Assembly (NCBI RefSeq): GCF_001885095.1
Contig: NZ_LZDD01000001.1
Location: 620,001 to 684,000 of the forward strand
Length of the DNA: 64,000 nucleotides
Direction: 5' to 3'
From: Streptococcus bovimastitidis
GTDB taxonomy: Bacteria > Bacillota > Bacilli > Lactobacillales > Streptococcaceae
Part shown: positions 35,053-45,717 of the stretch, in pieces
Layout of the letters: every line of letters begins with the position of its first letter
Numbering within the stretch: position 1 is the first letter of the stretch
The notes under the pieces: model-generated
Told to the model about the DNA's origin: nothing
Seen by the model: the letters and a program-made list of their open reading frames with translations, nothing else
Databases searched by the model: none
Program-made: the position numbers and the translations under genes

Positions 35053-35821
35053 GTGTTTCCTCCTTTTCTTGGGAAATGTAGTAATATCCCATTACCAACA
35101 AGATAGAGAAGAAAAACACAATTGTGGAAAGGGCATTGATATCAAGCGAGATTCCTTGGCGGGCGCGTGAATAAATTTCAACGGAAAGGGTTGTGAACCC
35201 ATTACCTGTAAGGAAAAAGGTTACTGCAAAATCATCTAAGGAATAGGTGAAAGCCATAAAATAGCCGGCAATAATTCCAGGTGTTAGATAAGGCAACATG
35301 ACTTCCTTCATCATTTGGAACTGGCTTGCACCTAGGTCATAAGCTGCATTTACCATATCTTGATTCATTTCAGTCAGCCTTGGTAATACCATTAATACCA
35401 CAATGGGAATCGAGAAGGCAATATGACTTAAGAGAACAGATGTCATTCCTAATTGGAACTTTAAGGTTGTAAATAAAATCAAGAAGGAAGCACCAATCAT
35501 AACGTCCGGTGATACCATTAAAACGTTATTGGTTGATAAAAGTGAATTCTGATATTTATTCTTAGCATGATGAATAAAGATTGCTCCAAAGGTCCCAATG
35601 ATAGTCGCAATTAAAGCACTTAGAAAGGCTAGAACAAAGGTTTGAAGAAGAATCGACATGAGTCGGCTATCAGCAAAAAGGGTCTGATAATTTTCCAAGG
35701 TAAAACCTGTGAAGCCATTCATATCACCACCTTTATTAAATGAATAAAAAATTAAATAAAGGATTGGCACATAAAGAAGGACAAAAGTGAATGTTAAATA
35801 AATTGGTGCGAATTTTTTCAT
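35045..35821 (-). CDS. potC: spermidine/putrescine ABC transporter permease
   Basis: 258 aa, six hydrophobic segments, with the permease EAA-like loop around VNAAYDLGASQFQMMKEVMLP facing the ATPase. Forms the membrane channel with PotB. Starts within the potB stop (4-nt overlap). Confidence 0.93.
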   Translation of the reverse strand: MKKFAPIYLTFTFVLLYVPILYLIFYSFNKGGDMNGFTGFTLENYQTLFADSRLMSILLQTFVLAFLSALIATIIGTFGAIFIHHAKNKYQNSLLSTNNVLMVSPDVMIGASFLILFTTLKFQLGMTSVLLSHIAFSIPIVVLMVLPRLTEMNQDMVNAAYDLGASQFQMMKEVMLPYLTPGIIAGYFMAFTYSLDDFAVTFFLTGNGFTTLSVEIYSRARQGISLDINALSTIVFFFSILLVMGYYYISQEKEETHA

Positions 35822-36612
35822 TTACTTCTCTCCTTTGTTACCCACATAATAGCAAGCATGGTCAAAATCAAAATGACTCCGATAGTTGAACCCATACCCC
35901 AGTTTTGCGTTGTTAAGAAATGTTGTTCAATGGCAGTACCAAGCGTAATAACTCGGTTACCTCCAATTAAACGCGTTAACATAAAGAGACTTAGACTTGG
36001 GATAAAGACAGATTGTACACCTGCTCGAACACCACTCATTGACAAGGGGAAAGTAACTCTTGAAAATGTTTGGAATTCATTGGCACCTAAATCACGACTG
36101 GCATTAATGACATTATCATCAATGTCATCTAAGGCATTGAAAATGGGTAAAAGCATGAAAGGTAACTCAATGTATGAGGCTACAAAGATAAATGAAAAAT
36201 CGGTAAATAGGATTTGTTGGGGACCCACACCAATGAAATCTAAAAAGGCATTAACACCGCCTTGTTGACCAAAAATCCCCATAAAAGCGTATGCTTTTAA
36301 CAAAAGGTTAACCCAAGTTGGTAAGATGATCAACATGAGCCAGAGTTGTTTGTGTTTCAAACGCGTCAAACAATAGGCTGCTGGATATGAGAGCAAAAGC
36401 GTTACTAGCGTGATAAGACCAGCATAGATAATGGAGTTTAAACTCATTCTGATATAGGTCCATGAGCTAAAGAAGGTTTGGTAATTAGCTAATGTCAGGT
36501 GACCTTCAATATCAAAAAAAGATTTATAAAAGAGCAATGCAACTGGTGCTAAGACAAAGAGGAAAATCCATAAAAAATAGGGGACAGCATAAAGCTTAGA
36601 GGTTTTCATCAT
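35818..36612 (-). CDS. potB: spermidine/putrescine ABC transporter permease
   Basis: 264 aa, six hydrophobic segments and an EAA-like loop ([21 protein letters not shown]). Partner of PotC. Starts within the end of potA (17-nt overlap) behind GAGGAGGAAAG. Two ATG codons stand in a row; the first is used here. Confidence 0.93.
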   Translation of the reverse strand: MMKTSKLYAVPYFLWIFLFVLAPVALLFYKSFFDIEGHLTLANYQTFFSSWTYIRMSLNSIIYAGLITLVTLLLSYPAAYCLTRLKHKQLWLMLIILPTWVNLLLKAYAFMGIFGQQGGVNAFLDFIGVGPQQILFTDFSFIFVASYIELPFMLLPIFNALDDIDDNVINASRDLGANEFQTFSRVTFPLSMSGVRAGVQSVFIPSLSLFMLTRLIGGNRVITLGTAIEQHFLTTQNWGMGSTIGVILILTMLAIMWVTKERSK

Positions 36613-37750
36613 TTCTTTCCTCCTCGATAGCGTTGATTAAGCCTTCTTCTTGCTCTTCAACTTCCACATACTCCTCAATCCGGGCATCAAATTCTTCTTC
36701 GGTTTCGTTGAGACGCATAATATGGATATCTTCTGGGGTAAAATCTAAACCTATAACTTCGCCTTCGATGGCTTTGCGGGTAGAATGAATCATCCACTCA
36801 TTATCAAGCTCATCATAAGCAATAATTTCGTAATGGACACCACGGAATAATTGTGTGTCGACCTTAACTTTTAATTTTCCTTCTTCAGGAAGGGTAATTT
36901 GTAAATCTTCTGGGCGAATAACCACTTCAACTGGTTCATTAGGACGCATCCCTCCATCGACTGATTCAAAGGTTTTACCATTAAAGGAAACCAAATAGTC
37001 TTCTATCATAGTACCGTTGATAATGTTTGATTCACCAATAAAGTTAGCAACAAAATGATTAATGGGTTCATCATAAATGTCAACTGGCGTTCCTGATTGG
37101 ACAATTTCGCCATCATTCATGACAAAAATCCAGTCACTCATGGCTAGGGCTTCTTCTTGGTCATGCGTAACAAAAACAAAAGTAATACCAAGCCTTTGTT
37201 GCAATTCACGTAATTCATACTGCATTTCCGTACGAAGTTTTAAATCCAATGCTGAAAGAGGTTCATCTAAAAGGACAACACGAGGTTGGTTGATGATGGC
37301 GCGCGCTATCGCAACACGTTGTCTTTGCCCACCTGATAATTTTTGGATTGGACGATTTTCAAAGCCTTCAAGTTGGACCATTTTAAGGGTTTCCTTAACA
37401 CGGCTACTAATTTCTGCTTTAGGAATATTTTTTAACTTCAAGGCAAAAGCCACGTTATCAAATACATTCATATGCGGGAAGAGGGCATAATTTTGGAAAA
37501 CCGTATGAACATCCCTTTTACTAATAGGGAGGTCATTGATACGTTTACCATCAAGGTAAATATCACCACTTGTCGCATCAATGAGTCCAGCAATAATATT
37601 CAAGATGGTTGATTTCCCAGAACCTGAGGCTCCTAATAAAGTGTAAAACTTACCTTCTTCGAGTTCAAAATTAATGTTTTTAAGTACTTGCGTACCATTG
37701 TCTTCAAATGTTTTAGAAACATTTTTGAAAGTGATAATTGGCTTAGTCAA
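36596..37750 (-). CDS. potA: spermidine/putrescine ABC transporter ATPase
   Basis: 384 aa. Walker [10 protein letters not shown], signature [14 protein letters not shown], Walker [12 protein letters not shown]-loop VTHDQEEA, and a C-terminal TOBE-type domain ([12 protein letters not shown]). Energises polyamine import. The start is TTG at 37748-37750. GGAGG lies 11 nt upstream, and between them a 4-codon frame ATG ACA ATT GAC TAA (37743-37757) overlaps the start out of frame, which could damp or couple initiation. Confidence 0.92.
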   Translation of the reverse strand: MTKPIITFKNVSKTFEDNGTQVLKNINFELEEGKFYTLLGASGSGKSTILNIIAGLIDATSGDIYLDGKRINDLPISKRDVHTVFQNYALFPHMNVFDNVAFALKLKNIPKAEISSRVKETLKMVQLEGFENRPIQKLSGGQRQRVAIARAIINQPRVVLLDEPLSALDLKLRTEMQYELRELQQRLGITFVFVTHDQEEALAMSDWIFVMNDGEIVQSGTPVDIYDEPINHFVANFIGESNIINGTMIEDYLVSFNGKTFESVDGGMRPNEPVEVVIRPEDLQITLPEEGKLKVKVDTQLFRGVHYEIIAYDELDNEWMIHSTRKAIEGEVIGLDFTPEDIHIMRLNETEEEFDARIEEYVEVEEQEEGLINAIEEERNDENL

Positions 37751-37786
37751 TTGTCATAAATCCTCCATAATATAGCTGAGTTCTCT

Positions 37787-38677
37787 TTAGGTGATGTCTT
37801 CACCAATAATACGAACTTCTCTCTCAAGTGTAACGCCAGAATTAGCTTTTACACGGTCAATAACATGAGCAATTAATTGCTCATAATCTCGGGCTGTTCC
37901 CTGATTAACATTAATCATGAAACCAGCATGCTTCTCAGAAACTTCCACCCCACCAACACGGTAACCTTTAAGTTCAGCTTCCATAATCAGCTGACCAGCA
38001 AAATAACCAACTGGTCTCTTGAATACAGAACCACAAGATGGGTATTCTAAGGGTTGCTTCATACGACGAAGATGATTTAAACGCTCCATCTCTTGTGAGA
38101 TTTGTTCAAAATCACCTGGCTTTAAAGCAAATTTTGCTGAAATGACAATATCGCCACTAGCTTGAATAGCGGACATCCGATAACCAAAAGCCATTTCACG
38201 CGCAGTAATCGTTTTAATCTCACCTTCTTTAGTCAATACTTTTGCTGATAGGAAAATATTTGAAATCTCCCCACCGTAAGCACCAGCATTCATAAAGATG
38301 GCACCACCGACGCTTCCAGGAATACCGCAGGCAAATTCAAAACCAGTCAGGCTATTATACTTGGCAACCTTCGTCGTCTCAATTAAATTTGCACCAGCTT
38401 CTGCTTCAATGGTATAGCCATTGACCGTCACCAAGTTGAGTTTATCAAACATGATGACAAAACCACGGATACCACCATCTCGGACAATCAAATTACTAGC
38501 ATTGCCCAGAACTAACCAAGGAATATTTTCACGGTTAGCGTACTTAACAAGACGCTCTAATTCAATTTGATTACGTGGAAAAGCCAAATAATCAGCAGGG
38601 CCTCCAACCTTGGTATAAGTGTATTTCTTTAAAGGTTCATTTTCCCGGATATCAATTCCGGCTAATTCTTCAATCAT
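37787..38677 (-). CDS. murB: UDP-N-acetylenolpyruvoylglucosamine reductase
   Basis: 296 aa. Reduces UDP-GlcNAc-enolpyruvate to UDP-MurNAc using NADPH and FAD in peptidoglycan synthesis. FAD-binding [14 protein letters not shown] and [13 protein letters not shown], then [21 protein letters not shown], catalytic Ser in SCGSVFKRP, and [11 protein letters not shown] at 38675-38677; a longer reading would cross its own promoter. Heads murB-potABCD, a streptococcal arrangement with 36 nt before potA. Confidence 0.93.
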   Translation of the reverse strand: MIEELAGIDIRENEPLKKYTYTKVGGPADYLAFPRNQIELERLVKYANRENIPWLVLGNASNLIVRDGGIRGFVIMFDKLNLVTVNGYTIEAEAGANLIETTKVAKYNSLTGFEFACGIPGSVGGAIFMNAGAYGGEISNIFLSAKVLTKEGEIKTITAREMAFGYRMSAIQASGDIVISAKFALKPGDFEQISQEMERLNHLRRMKQPLEYPSCGSVFKRPVGYFAGQLIMEAELKGYRVGGVEVSEKHAGFMINVNQGTARDYEQLIAHVIDRVKANSGVTLEREVRIIGEDIT

Positions 38678-38712
38678 TTTTAATCTTCTTTCCGAATCAT
38701 TTCTTTTAACAC

Positions 38713-38738
38713 TAAAAAATCGGCACAGAGCCGATTCT
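38713..38738 (-). terminator. folK terminator overlapping the murB promoter
   Basis: Stem AATCGGC/GCCGATT (38719-38725, 38731-38737) read leftward is followed by TTTTTTAG. A TATAAT -10 for murB lies just before it at 38740-38745, so murB transcripts should begin near 38733, inside the right arm. Confidence 0.75.
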
Positions 38739-38785
38739 ATTATATCAAATTTTGGCAAAAATAAGAATCATTTTCAATAAGAATT

Positions 38786-39277
38786 TTAAGACAATTTCCC
38801 CCAAAAAGCAATCTCATTTCTATCAATAAGCGTCAATAAATCCTTTACTGACCATGCTTTACCCGGAATTATTAAATTTGGCGCAATTTCTAATAAAGGA
38901 ACTAATACAAAAGCTCTTTCTGTCATGTATAGATGGGGAATGGTTAGCACTTCAGAGTCCATTACCAACTGACCAAACAAGAGAATATCGATGTCAATGG
39001 TCCGTGGTCCCCACTTTTCATGACGCACCCGACCCAAGTCAGCCTCGATCTGATGAATACATTCTAGCAGATCCAAAGGCTCCAAGTCCGTTTCTAACTG
39101 ACATGCCAAATTCAAAAAATTAGCTTGATTGGTATTGCCCCAAGCTGGTGTTTCATAAAGCGAGGATACAGCTTTCATCTCAGTATTAGGTAGTTGAGAC
39201 AGTGCTTCAATGGCTTGACCAAGATAGCTTTGACAATCACCCATGTTAGAGCCCAAACTTAAATAGACACAGGTCAT
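38786..39277 (-). CDS. folK: 6-hydroxymethyl-7,8-dihydropterin pyrophosphokinase
   Basis: 163 aa. Transfers pyrophosphate from ATP to hydroxymethyl-dihydropterin. LSLGSNMGD at the N-terminus and PRTIDIDILLFG in the middle are the HPPK signatures. Overlaps folB by 4 nt; last gene of the folate operon. Confidence 0.94.
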   Translation of the reverse strand: MTCVYLSLGSNMGDCQSYLGQAIEALSQLPNTEMKAVSSLYETPAWGNTNQANFLNLACQLETDLEPLDLLECIHQIEADLGRVRHEKWGPRTIDIDILLFGQLVMDSEVLTIPHLYMTERAFVLVPLLEIAPNLIIPGKAWSVKDLLTLIDRNEIAFWGKLS

Positions 39278-39633
39278 CGGCTACGCTCCAAAACAATTCC
39301 TACAGAATCATAGTGACCAGCTATTGGAGGATTCGCTTTTTTGATACTGATGGTGATGGCCTGAATCGGTTCAAAGGCCTTAAAAAGATCCTGACAAATA
39401 GCACCCGCTAAGCGCTCAATTAAGGCGAAACGTTGGTTTTCCACCAAGTCCTTAACCCGATCAAAGACATGACCATAATGAACTGTTTCTTCTAAGTTAT
39501 CGGTCAATGAAGCTGCGCTTAAATCCACTGCTAATTCTAAATCGATAACGAAAATTTGACCTAGCACTTGTTCTTCCGCTAAAGCACCATGATAACCATA
39601 AAAACGGCAACCATTTAAACGTATTTTATCCAT
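39274..39633 (-). CDS. folB: dihydroneopterin aldolase
   Basis: 119 aa. Cleaves dihydroneopterin to hydroxymethyl-dihydropterin and glycolaldehyde. Features: FYGYHGALAEEQVLGQIFVIDLEL, ALIERLAGAIC, and ITISIKKANPPIAG with the catalytic Lys. Lies 6 nt after folP. Confidence 0.94.
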   Translation of the reverse strand: MDKIRLNGCRFYGYHGALAEEQVLGQIFVIDLELAVDLSAASLTDNLEETVHYGHVFDRVKDLVENQRFALIERLAGAICQDLFKAFEPIQAITISIKKANPPIAGHYDSVGIVLERSR

Positions 39634-39639
39634 TTTCCC

Positions 39640-40440
39640 TCACATTAATTTTTCTAAAACACTAACCACATCTTTATTTTCAGCCACATTATGTACGCGA
39701 ACAATTTGACAACCTTTAGAAATAGCATAGGCTGAAAGTGCAGCTGTCCCTTGGTCACGGTCAAGGGCCTTTGTGTTGCCACCAAGTAAGGCATCCACCA
39801 CACGTTTACGAGAAATACCGAAAAGGACAGGATAGCCTAACTGACAAACTTGCTCTAACCCCTTTAACAAATCAGTATTTTGCTCGACAGTTTTGGCAAA
39901 ACCAAAGCCTGGATCAATCCAAATATTTTCCTTAGACAAACCAGCAGCTAAGGCAGCTTGGCTGCGTTCTTCAAGGAATGAACAAACATCAGAAACAACA
40001 TCATCATAGGACTCGTCTTCCTGATTGTGCATTAAAATAATGGGCACCTGCCACTTAGCAGCCAAGTCTAACATCTTACCATCATAAAGACCTGCCCAAA
40101 CATCATTCAGAATATCAGCCCCAGCTTCAAGGGCTGCTTGAGCCGTTTCTGTCTTATAAGTATCAATACTAACAAGGACATCAAACTTTGCTTTAATGGC
40201 TTTGATAACAGGTACAACTCGGGCAATTTCTTCTTCTGCTGGAACGAAATCATAACCTGGACGAGTGGATTCACCACCAACATCGATGATTTTAGCCCCA
40301 TCAGCAATCATTTTTTCCACTTGTATTAATGCCTGATCCAGCATGGTATAAAAACCACCATCAGAAAAGGAATCTGGAGTCACATTAAGAATTCCCATAA
40401 TGGCTGCATTGGCATCCAGGCTATGTTTTCCAATATTCAT
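39640..40440 (-). CDS. folP: dihydropteroate synthase
   Basis: 266 aa. Condenses hydroxymethyl-dihydropterin pyrophosphate with p-aminobenzoate; the target of sulfonamides. Signatures: GILNVTPDSFSDGG near the N-terminus and IIDVGGESTRPGYDFV; pterin-site WIDPGFGFAKT and FGISRKRV follow. No insertions of the sort linked to sulfonamide resistance are obvious, though I cannot compare alleles. Confidence 0.95.
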   Translation of the reverse strand: MNIGKHSLDANAAIMGILNVTPDSFSDGGFYTMLDQALIQVEKMIADGAKIIDVGGESTRPGYDFVPAEEEIARVVPVIKAIKAKFDVLVSIDTYKTETAQAALEAGADILNDVWAGLYDGKMLDLAAKWQVPIILMHNQEDESYDDVVSDVCSFLEERSQAALAAGLSKENIWIDPGFGFAKTVEQNTDLLKGLEQVCQLGYPVLFGISRKRVVDALLGGNTKALDRDQGTAALSAYAISKGCQIVRVHNVAENKDVVSVLEKLM

Positions 40441-40448
40441 AACTACTC

Positions 40449-41012
40449 CTACTTGTCTTTCATTAATTCTAAAATATAACGTTGGCTATCACGGTCACCA
40501 ACTAATGAGCCTTTGGCCATTTTAGTGATTGTTTTACTGCCAGGTTTCTTGATACCACGCATAGTCATGCACATATGCTCAGCTTCCACCACAACAAAAA
40601 CCCCATGAGGATGTAAGGCTTCATCTAGAGCTGTCGCAATCTGACTGGTCAAACGCTCTTGTAATTGCGGACGCTTACTTGCCACTTCCACTGCTCGAGC
40701 CAACTTACTAAGACCTGTCACGCGCCCGTCTGCCGGATAATAGGCCACATGGGCCTTACCATAAAATGGAACCAAATGGTGCTCGCACATAGAGTAAAAT
40801 GGAATATCCTTAACCAAAACGATATCATCATAAGTTTCTTCAGCAAAAACAGCCGTAAACTCCTCTTTCGGATCTTGCTCTAAACCCGCAAACATTTCAG
40901 CATACATTTTAGCCACCCGTTTCGGTGTATCTAAAAGACCTTCACGCTGAGGATCTTCACCCAAGGCCTCCAACAATTGATAAATGGCTTCTTCGGCCTT
41001 TTGACTATTCAT
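40449..41012 (-). CDS. folE: GTP cyclohydrolase I
   Basis: 187 aa. First step of folate synthesis, GTP to dihydroneopterin triphosphate. Zinc ligands are in [12 protein letters not shown] and [16 protein letters not shown]. Overlaps folC by 8 nt. Confidence 0.95.
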   Translation of the reverse strand: MNSQKAEEAIYQLLEALGEDPQREGLLDTPKRVAKMYAEMFAGLEQDPKEEFTAVFAEETYDDIVLVKDIPFYSMCEHHLVPFYGKAHVAYYPADGRVTGLSKLARAVEVASKRPQLQERLTSQIATALDEALHPHGVFVVVEAEHMCMTMRGIKKPGSKTITKMAKGSLVGDRDSQRYILELMKDK

Positions 41013-42294
41013 TCGGAATCTTCCCTCTCTCTTTTTCTAGCTTACGCTCATTAATAAAATACTGTCTAACTTCGGAAATAAAATACAAGGAACCGGTAAT
41101 GACAAAGAAATCCTCAGATTGCTCAACTTGCATCTTGTCTAACCAGGCTTTGAAATCTTGATTTTTCGAAAACTCTTGCGGATAGTCAGCTAATGCAAAG
41201 GCCCTTGGATAATTAAAAGTGGTCACTTCCAAATCGCCACAATCCTTAAGCAATTCTAACATTTGGTCAATTGGTTTGGTATTGATAGCCGCCACTAAAA
41301 GGTGAATCTTGCGGTCCTTATAATCGGATTTGAGAACATCCACTAGGGCCTGCACACTCTCCTTGTTATGTGCACCATCAATCATCAAATTTGGTAGCAT
41401 TAATTCTGTCCGACCTAACCAAGTACTCTGGCTTAAACCTATACGAATAGCGTCAGCTGAGATTTTCGCTAGTTTTTCTTGGAGTAATAGACAAGCCTGG
41501 ATAGCATGGGCGGCATTGGCAACCTGATGTTGACCAGGCATAGCTAGTTTGATATCCGAAAGGGTGCCCTTTGCAAACGAGAATTGGTAGGCCTCACCAG
41601 AGTTGGTCATGTTATAATCCACTCCGTACTCATAGGCCCTGCTATTAGTTTCCTGACACTGTTCTAGAAAAACCTGTCTAGCATCAGCCTGGTCAATAGC
41701 AAAGAGAACATGCTCGCCGCCCTTGATAACACCAGCTTTTTGGCTTGCGATTTCCGCATAAGACTGACCTAAAATATCCTGATGATCCAAGCCGATTGAA
41801 GGACAAATGACAGCAAAAGCCTTGAAAACATTGGTTGAATCATATAAGCCACCCAGTCCCGCTTCAACAATAGCAATATCTACAGAATTCATATGTCCAA
41901 AATAGTAAAACATGATGACTGTAATAATTTCGAATTCGGTGATTGGACCAAGGTCGGTTTCCACGGCAATGCGGTCAGCTAGTGGTTTAACCAATTGACA
42001 ACAGGTCACTAAGTCCTCTTTAGACACCATGACACCATCAAGACTAATTCTTTCTCGAAAATCCATGATAAAGGGTGAGGTAAAGGTCCCAACCTTATAG
42101 CCTGAGGCTGTCAAAATGTGTTGCAGATAATTGACAGTTGACCCTTTGCCATTGGTTCCAACCACGTGGATGCCAAAAATCTTTTCTTGGGGATTCCCCA
42201 ATTTATCCAAGACCCAAAGCATGCGTTTGAGTCCTGGTCTAATACCAAATTTTGTTTGACCGTGAATCCAAGCTAGAGCTTCTTCATATAACAT
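41005..42294 (-). CDS. folC: folylpolyglutamate synthase / dihydrofolate synthase
   Basis: 429 aa. Adds glutamate to dihydropteroate and folates. ATP-binding [26 protein letters not shown] and [10 protein letters not shown] are typical Mur-ligase-like FolC motifs; MLIDGAHN-like [10 protein letters not shown] follows. First gene of folC-E-P-B-K. GAGGAAATT precedes ATG 42292-42294; an extended -10 (TGCTATAAT, 42341-42346) would start transcription inside the longer reading, so the upstream start is rejected. Confidence 0.93.
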   Translation of the reverse strand: MLYEEALAWIHGQTKFGIRPGLKRMLWVLDKLGNPQEKIFGIHVVGTNGKGSTVNYLQHILTASGYKVGTFTSPFIMDFRERISLDGVMVSKEDLVTCCQLVKPLADRIAVETDLGPITEFEIITVIMFYYFGHMNSVDIAIVEAGLGGLYDSTNVFKAFAVICPSIGLDHQDILGQSYAEIASQKAGVIKGGEHVLFAIDQADARQVFLEQCQETNSRAYEYGVDYNMTNSGEAYQFSFAKGTLSDIKLAMPGQHQVANAAHAIQACLLLQEKLAKISADAIRIGLSQSTWLGRTELMLPNLMIDGAHNKESVQALVDVLKSDYKDRKIHLLVAAINTKPIDQMLELLKDCGDLEVTTFNYPRAFALADYPQEFSKNQDFKAWLDKMQVEQSEDFFVITGSLYFISEVRQYFINERKLEKERGKIPNE

Positions 42295-42380
42295 AATTTC
42301 CTCGCTTAATAAAAGAGTATCCACTCTTGCCATAACTTATATTATAGCACAGCGGATACTAGTTTTTATCTGAAAATACC

Positions 42381-43244
42381 TTAAGAAATCACTTGTAGAC
42401 CTTGCTTGTCAATACTTAGAGAAACTAATTGACCATTTAGGTCTAAGCCTTCTAAATGCTTGATTAAGCTGTCGACCTTTTCTGTAGGGCAAAGGGTCAT
42501 GACAGTTGGCCCGGCACCTGATAGGTAGGTTGCATAGGCACCTTCTGACTTGGCTGTTCCTTTAATGATGTGGAACTCTTTCACTAATTTTTGCCGGTAT
42601 ACCTCATGGAAATGGTCGTTTTCAATGGCACGGCCTGCTTTTTCCAAATCTCCACTAAGCAGCGCAGCGATTGCCAAATTGGCAACAGAAGAGGCTGATA
42701 CAGCTTGTTTGTATGATAATTGTTTAGGCAAGACATTGCGAGAGTCTGAGGTTTTTAATTCGTAGTTTGGGATAAAAGCCACGAGTCCACAATCTGGAAA
42801 CGGTGCTTGAACATAATCCAATTGGTTATCCAATTGAGAAGCAATGACAAACTGACCAAAGAGGGCTGGTGCAACATTATCAGGATGGCCTTCAAACTGA
42901 TTGGCTAATTCAAATTTTCTTTCAATGCTTAGGTCTAAATTCGCTAATTGATTAGCTAGTTCAATTCCAGCAATAATAACTGAAGATGATGAGCCTAAGC
43001 CACGTGCCAATGGTATTTCTGAGCGCATAATCAAGTGATGTGGCTGAATGTTTGGAGCAACCCGAAGAGCTGTTTCAACAAGTAAATTTCGCTGATCCGT
43101 TGGCACTCCTTCTAAGTCGTGTTCCACAAACCATCGACTACTTTCCTCTAAAATTTCTACCTCTAAATATAGGGAGAGAGCAATTCCGATGGAATCAAAT
43201 CCTGGTCCTATATTGGCTGAAGTTGCTGGTACTTTTATTAACAT
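42381..43244 (-). CDS. thrB: homoserine kinase
   Basis: 287-aa GHMP kinase. Phosphorylates homoserine on the way to threonine. N-terminal [22 protein letters not shown] loop [15 protein letters not shown], and C-terminal [10 protein letters not shown] are the three GHMP motifs. One nucleotide after hom. Confidence 0.95.
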   Translation of the reverse strand: MLIKVPATSANIGPGFDSIGIALSLYLEVEILEESSRWFVEHDLEGVPTDQRNLLVETALRVAPNIQPHHLIMRSEIPLARGLGSSSSVIIAGIELANQLANLDLSIERKFELANQFEGHPDNVAPALFGQFVIASQLDNQLDYVQAPFPDCGLVAFIPNYELKTSDSRNVLPKQLSYKQAVSASSVANLAIAALLSGDLEKAGRAIENDHFHEVYRQKLVKEFHIIKGTAKSEGAYATYLSGAGPTVMTLCPTEKVDSLIKHLEGLDLNGQLVSLSIDKQGLQVIS

Positions 43245-43245
43245 C

Positions 43246-44532
43246 TTATTCCCCCAAAACTTTAAAAGCGTTCAAGAGCTTAAAATCACTTTCTTGATTA
43301 ATCTGACTTTGAACAGCTTCTAATTGCAGTTGATTCATCATGTGAGTAATGATGACCAAACGCGCCCGCCCTTCCTGCGCCTTTTCTTGTAGCACTTGTC
43401 GGAAAGAAATCTTTTGTTCATTAAAAATAGTTGCTATTCTTAATAACTGACCAGTTTTGTCTGGTGTTTCAATGGCAAAATAATAATGACTGCACTTATC
43501 TTCTTTATTAGCCAATTTAGTTGGACGACTGAATTCATTAAAGGCTTTACCAACTGTCTTGTCTTCTAAGCGATGAGCAATGCGAATAATATCAGCCATA
43601 ACTGACGTAGCAGTTGGTTTTTGGCCTGCACCAGGTCCATAGAACATGGATTGACCAATTCCAATTGACTCAACAAAGACAGCATTCATAACATCATTAA
43701 CACTAGCTAGAGGATGTTTTTTAGGAATGAAAGTTGGTGAGACGTCAGCCAAAATACCGGAAGCTGTTTCTTCCACACGACCTACTAATTTAATGACATA
43801 GCCCAATTCCTGAGCGACAGCCACATCTTCAGCTGTTATGGTAGAAATCCCTTGATGTGAGACATTTTCAAATGCGATGGTCATTCCAAAAGCAAACTGG
43901 CTCAAAATAGCCACTTTATAAGCCGCATCAATCCCTTCGACATCGTTAGTTGGGTCACTTTCGGCATAGCCAAGCGCTTGGGCTTTGGATAGTGCTTCTT
44001 CATATGTCCAACCCTGATCAACCATTTTAGTCATCATGTAATTGGACGTTCCATTTAAGACGCCCAAAACACGCTGGATCTTATCTGACGTAAAAGAATT
44101 AGCTAGGGTTCTTAAAATAGGAATCCCACCAGCAACGGCGGCCTCGTAATAAAAGGCTAAGCCCTTAGCTTTAGCACTTTCTTGGATTTCAGGTCCATGT
44201 AAGGCAATCAAATCTTTATTGGCTGTTACAACATGTTTTCCAGCATTGAGCGTTGCTAAAATATAAGTTTTAGCGGGTTCAATTCGTCCCATCAATTCAA
44301 CAACAATAGCAATTTCCGGGTCATTGAGAATATCATCAATGGAAGTCACAAATTGATAGCTATGACCATTTTCTTTTAAGCGATTAACTTCATTGTCGTC
44401 ACGCACTAAAATTTTGGCAATTTCTAAGTCATCACCAAAAGCTGCTCTTATTTTATCTCCATTTTCTTCTAATAAAAATGGCAAACCACTTGCGACTGTT
44501 CCAAAACCTAATAAAGCTATTTTCAATGCCAT
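43246..44532 (-). CDS. hom: homoserine dehydrogenase
   Basis: 428 aa. Reduces aspartate semialdehyde to homoserine. NAD-binding [12 protein letters not shown], catalytic region [13 protein letters not shown] and the [17 protein letters not shown] block, and a C-terminal ACT domain (about residues 345-428), which suggests threonine feedback control. GAGGAGG lies 6 nt before ATG 44530-44532; an ATG two codons earlier abuts the SD. Cotranscribed with thrB; extended -10 TGGTATAAT near 44591. Confidence 0.94.
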   Translation of the reverse strand: MALKIALLGFGTVASGLPFLLEENGDKIRAAFGDDLEIAKILVRDDNEVNRLKENGHSYQFVTSIDDILNDPEIAIVVELMGRIEPAKTYILATLNAGKHVVTANKDLIALHGPEIQESAKAKGLAFYYEAAVAGGIPILRTLANSFTSDKIQRVLGVLNGTSNYMMTKMVDQGWTYEEALSKAQALGYAESDPTNDVEGIDAAYKVAILSQFAFGMTIAFENVSHQGISTITAEDVAVAQELGYVIKLVGRVEETASGILADVSPTFIPKKHPLASVNDVMNAVFVESIGIGQSMFYGPGAGQKPTATSVMADIIRIAHRLEDKTVGKAFNEFSRPTKLANKEDKCSHYYFAIETPDKTGQLLRIATIFNEQKISFRQVLQEKAQEGRARLVIITHMMNQLQLEAVQSQINQESDFKLLNAFKVLGE

Positions 44533-44714
44533 GGACATCCTCCTCATGCATTCGTTCGTTTTTTACAAGAATGAATCTCAATATCTGAATTATTATACCA
44601 AATTTTGCCCTCATTTGATAGAAAATTAGCAAAAGTCAGCTAAAAATTCTGAATTGACTTAATATCTGCTCCTTAAAATGTTATAATACCATTACATTTA
44701 TCAGAGGAGCTCCC

Positions 44715-45623
44715 ATGAGACAAAAAAATAAACGGAAAAAAAGACTGGTAAGCAGTCTCCTTCTTCTATTATTAGTAACTAGCCTTTGCCTAGTTGCATT
44801 GTTATTTAAGGATCAAGTTAAGGAACAAGTTCTGGACTTTCTCCCAAAAAGTCATCATGTGAATAAACAAGGGACAAAGACGGTCAAAACCAAGTCAAAA
44901 AAAGCAAGTCTGAAAACAGTAACTTGGACAAAAAAAGATCAGCCAGTCAAAATACCGATTCTCATGTACCACGCCGTTCATGTTATGGCACCAGAAGAGG
45001 CAGCAAATGCTAACTTAATCGTCGACCCTCAGACCTTTGAATCTCAAATCAAAGCCCTTAAAGAAGACGGCTACTACTTTCTGTCACCGGAAGAGGCCTA
45101 TCGAGTTCTAACCAAAAATGAAGTCCCTGCTGAAAAAGTCGTTTGGCTAACCTTTGATGACAGTATGAAAGATTTTTACACCACTGCTTATCCTATTCTA
45201 AGAAAATACCAGGCCAAAGCTACCAATAATGTTATCACTGGCTTCACCCAAGAAAATCGACCAAGTAACTTAACAGTTGCTGAGATGAAGGAAATGAAGA
45301 AAAAGGGCATATCCTTCCAAGACCATACGGTCAATCATCCCGACTTAGAAATGTCTGACCCTACAACGCAAGAAGTTGAAATGAAAGACTCTATGGATTT
45401 TCTTAATCAGAACTTGAACCAAGAAACCATGGCCATTGCTTATCCAGCAGGTCGCTATAGTGATACCACCTTGGAGATTGCTAAAAATCTCCATTATAAA
45501 TTAGGTGTCACAACCAATGAAGGCTTAGCTAGCGCCACAGATGGCTTATTGAGCTTGAACCGAGTGCGGATCATGCCGAATACACAGGCCAAAGACCTCC
45601 TCAACTATATTCAAACAAACTAA
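44715..45623 (+). CDS. membrane-anchored polysaccharide deacetylase (NodB domain)
   Basis: 302 aa. N-terminal basic stretch and one membrane segment (about residues 12-32), a lysine-rich linker, then the NodB domain. Visible motifs: LTFDDSMKDFY (usually TFDDG, here Gly to Ser), DHTVNHPDLE (metal HxxxH), and AYPAGRYS. Probably deacetylates cell-wall GlcNAc or another surface polymer, affecting lysozyme resistance in related proteins. TGTTATAAT extended -10 upstream and its own terminator make it monocistronic. Confidence 0.88.
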   Translation: MRQKNKRKKRLVSSLLLLLLVTSLCLVALLFKDQVKEQVLDFLPKSHHVNKQGTKTVKTKSKKASLKTVTWTKKDQPVKIPILMYHAVHVMAPEEAANANLIVDPQTFESQIKALKEDGYYFLSPEEAYRVLTKNEVPAEKVVWLTFDDSMKDFYTTAYPILRKYQAKATNNVITGFTQENRPSNLTVAEMKEMKKKGISFQDHTVNHPDLEMSDPTTQEVEMKDSMDFLNQNLNQETMAIAYPAGRYSDTTLEIAKNLHYKLGVTTNEGLASATDGLLSLNRVRIMPNTQAKDLLNYIQTN

Positions 45624-45626
45624 AGC

Positions 45627-45658
45627 AAAAGCATTTGAACTCATTCAAATGCTTTTTT
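45627..45658 (+). terminator. terminator of the deacetylase gene
   Basis: Stem AAGCATTTGAA/TTCAAATGCTT, loop CTCA, followed by TTTTTT. Confidence 0.9.
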
Positions 45659-45717
45659 GAGTAATGGAAATACTATTAATTGAATCATAAATTTTTAAGT
45701 GACTTAAATACTTTTTC

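Noticed and set aside
35858..36268. 136-codon plus-strand frame opposite potB
   Set aside because: Antisense to a clearly conserved permease gene, no ribosome site, no recognisable domain.
37077..37490. 137-codon plus-strand frame opposite potA
   Set aside because: Antisense shadow of the conserved ATPase motifs; low-complexity Ser/Arg-rich product.
44548..44640. T-box or threonine attenuator before hom
   Set aside because: The leader is short with no specifier-loop, T-box sequence or terminator that I can find.
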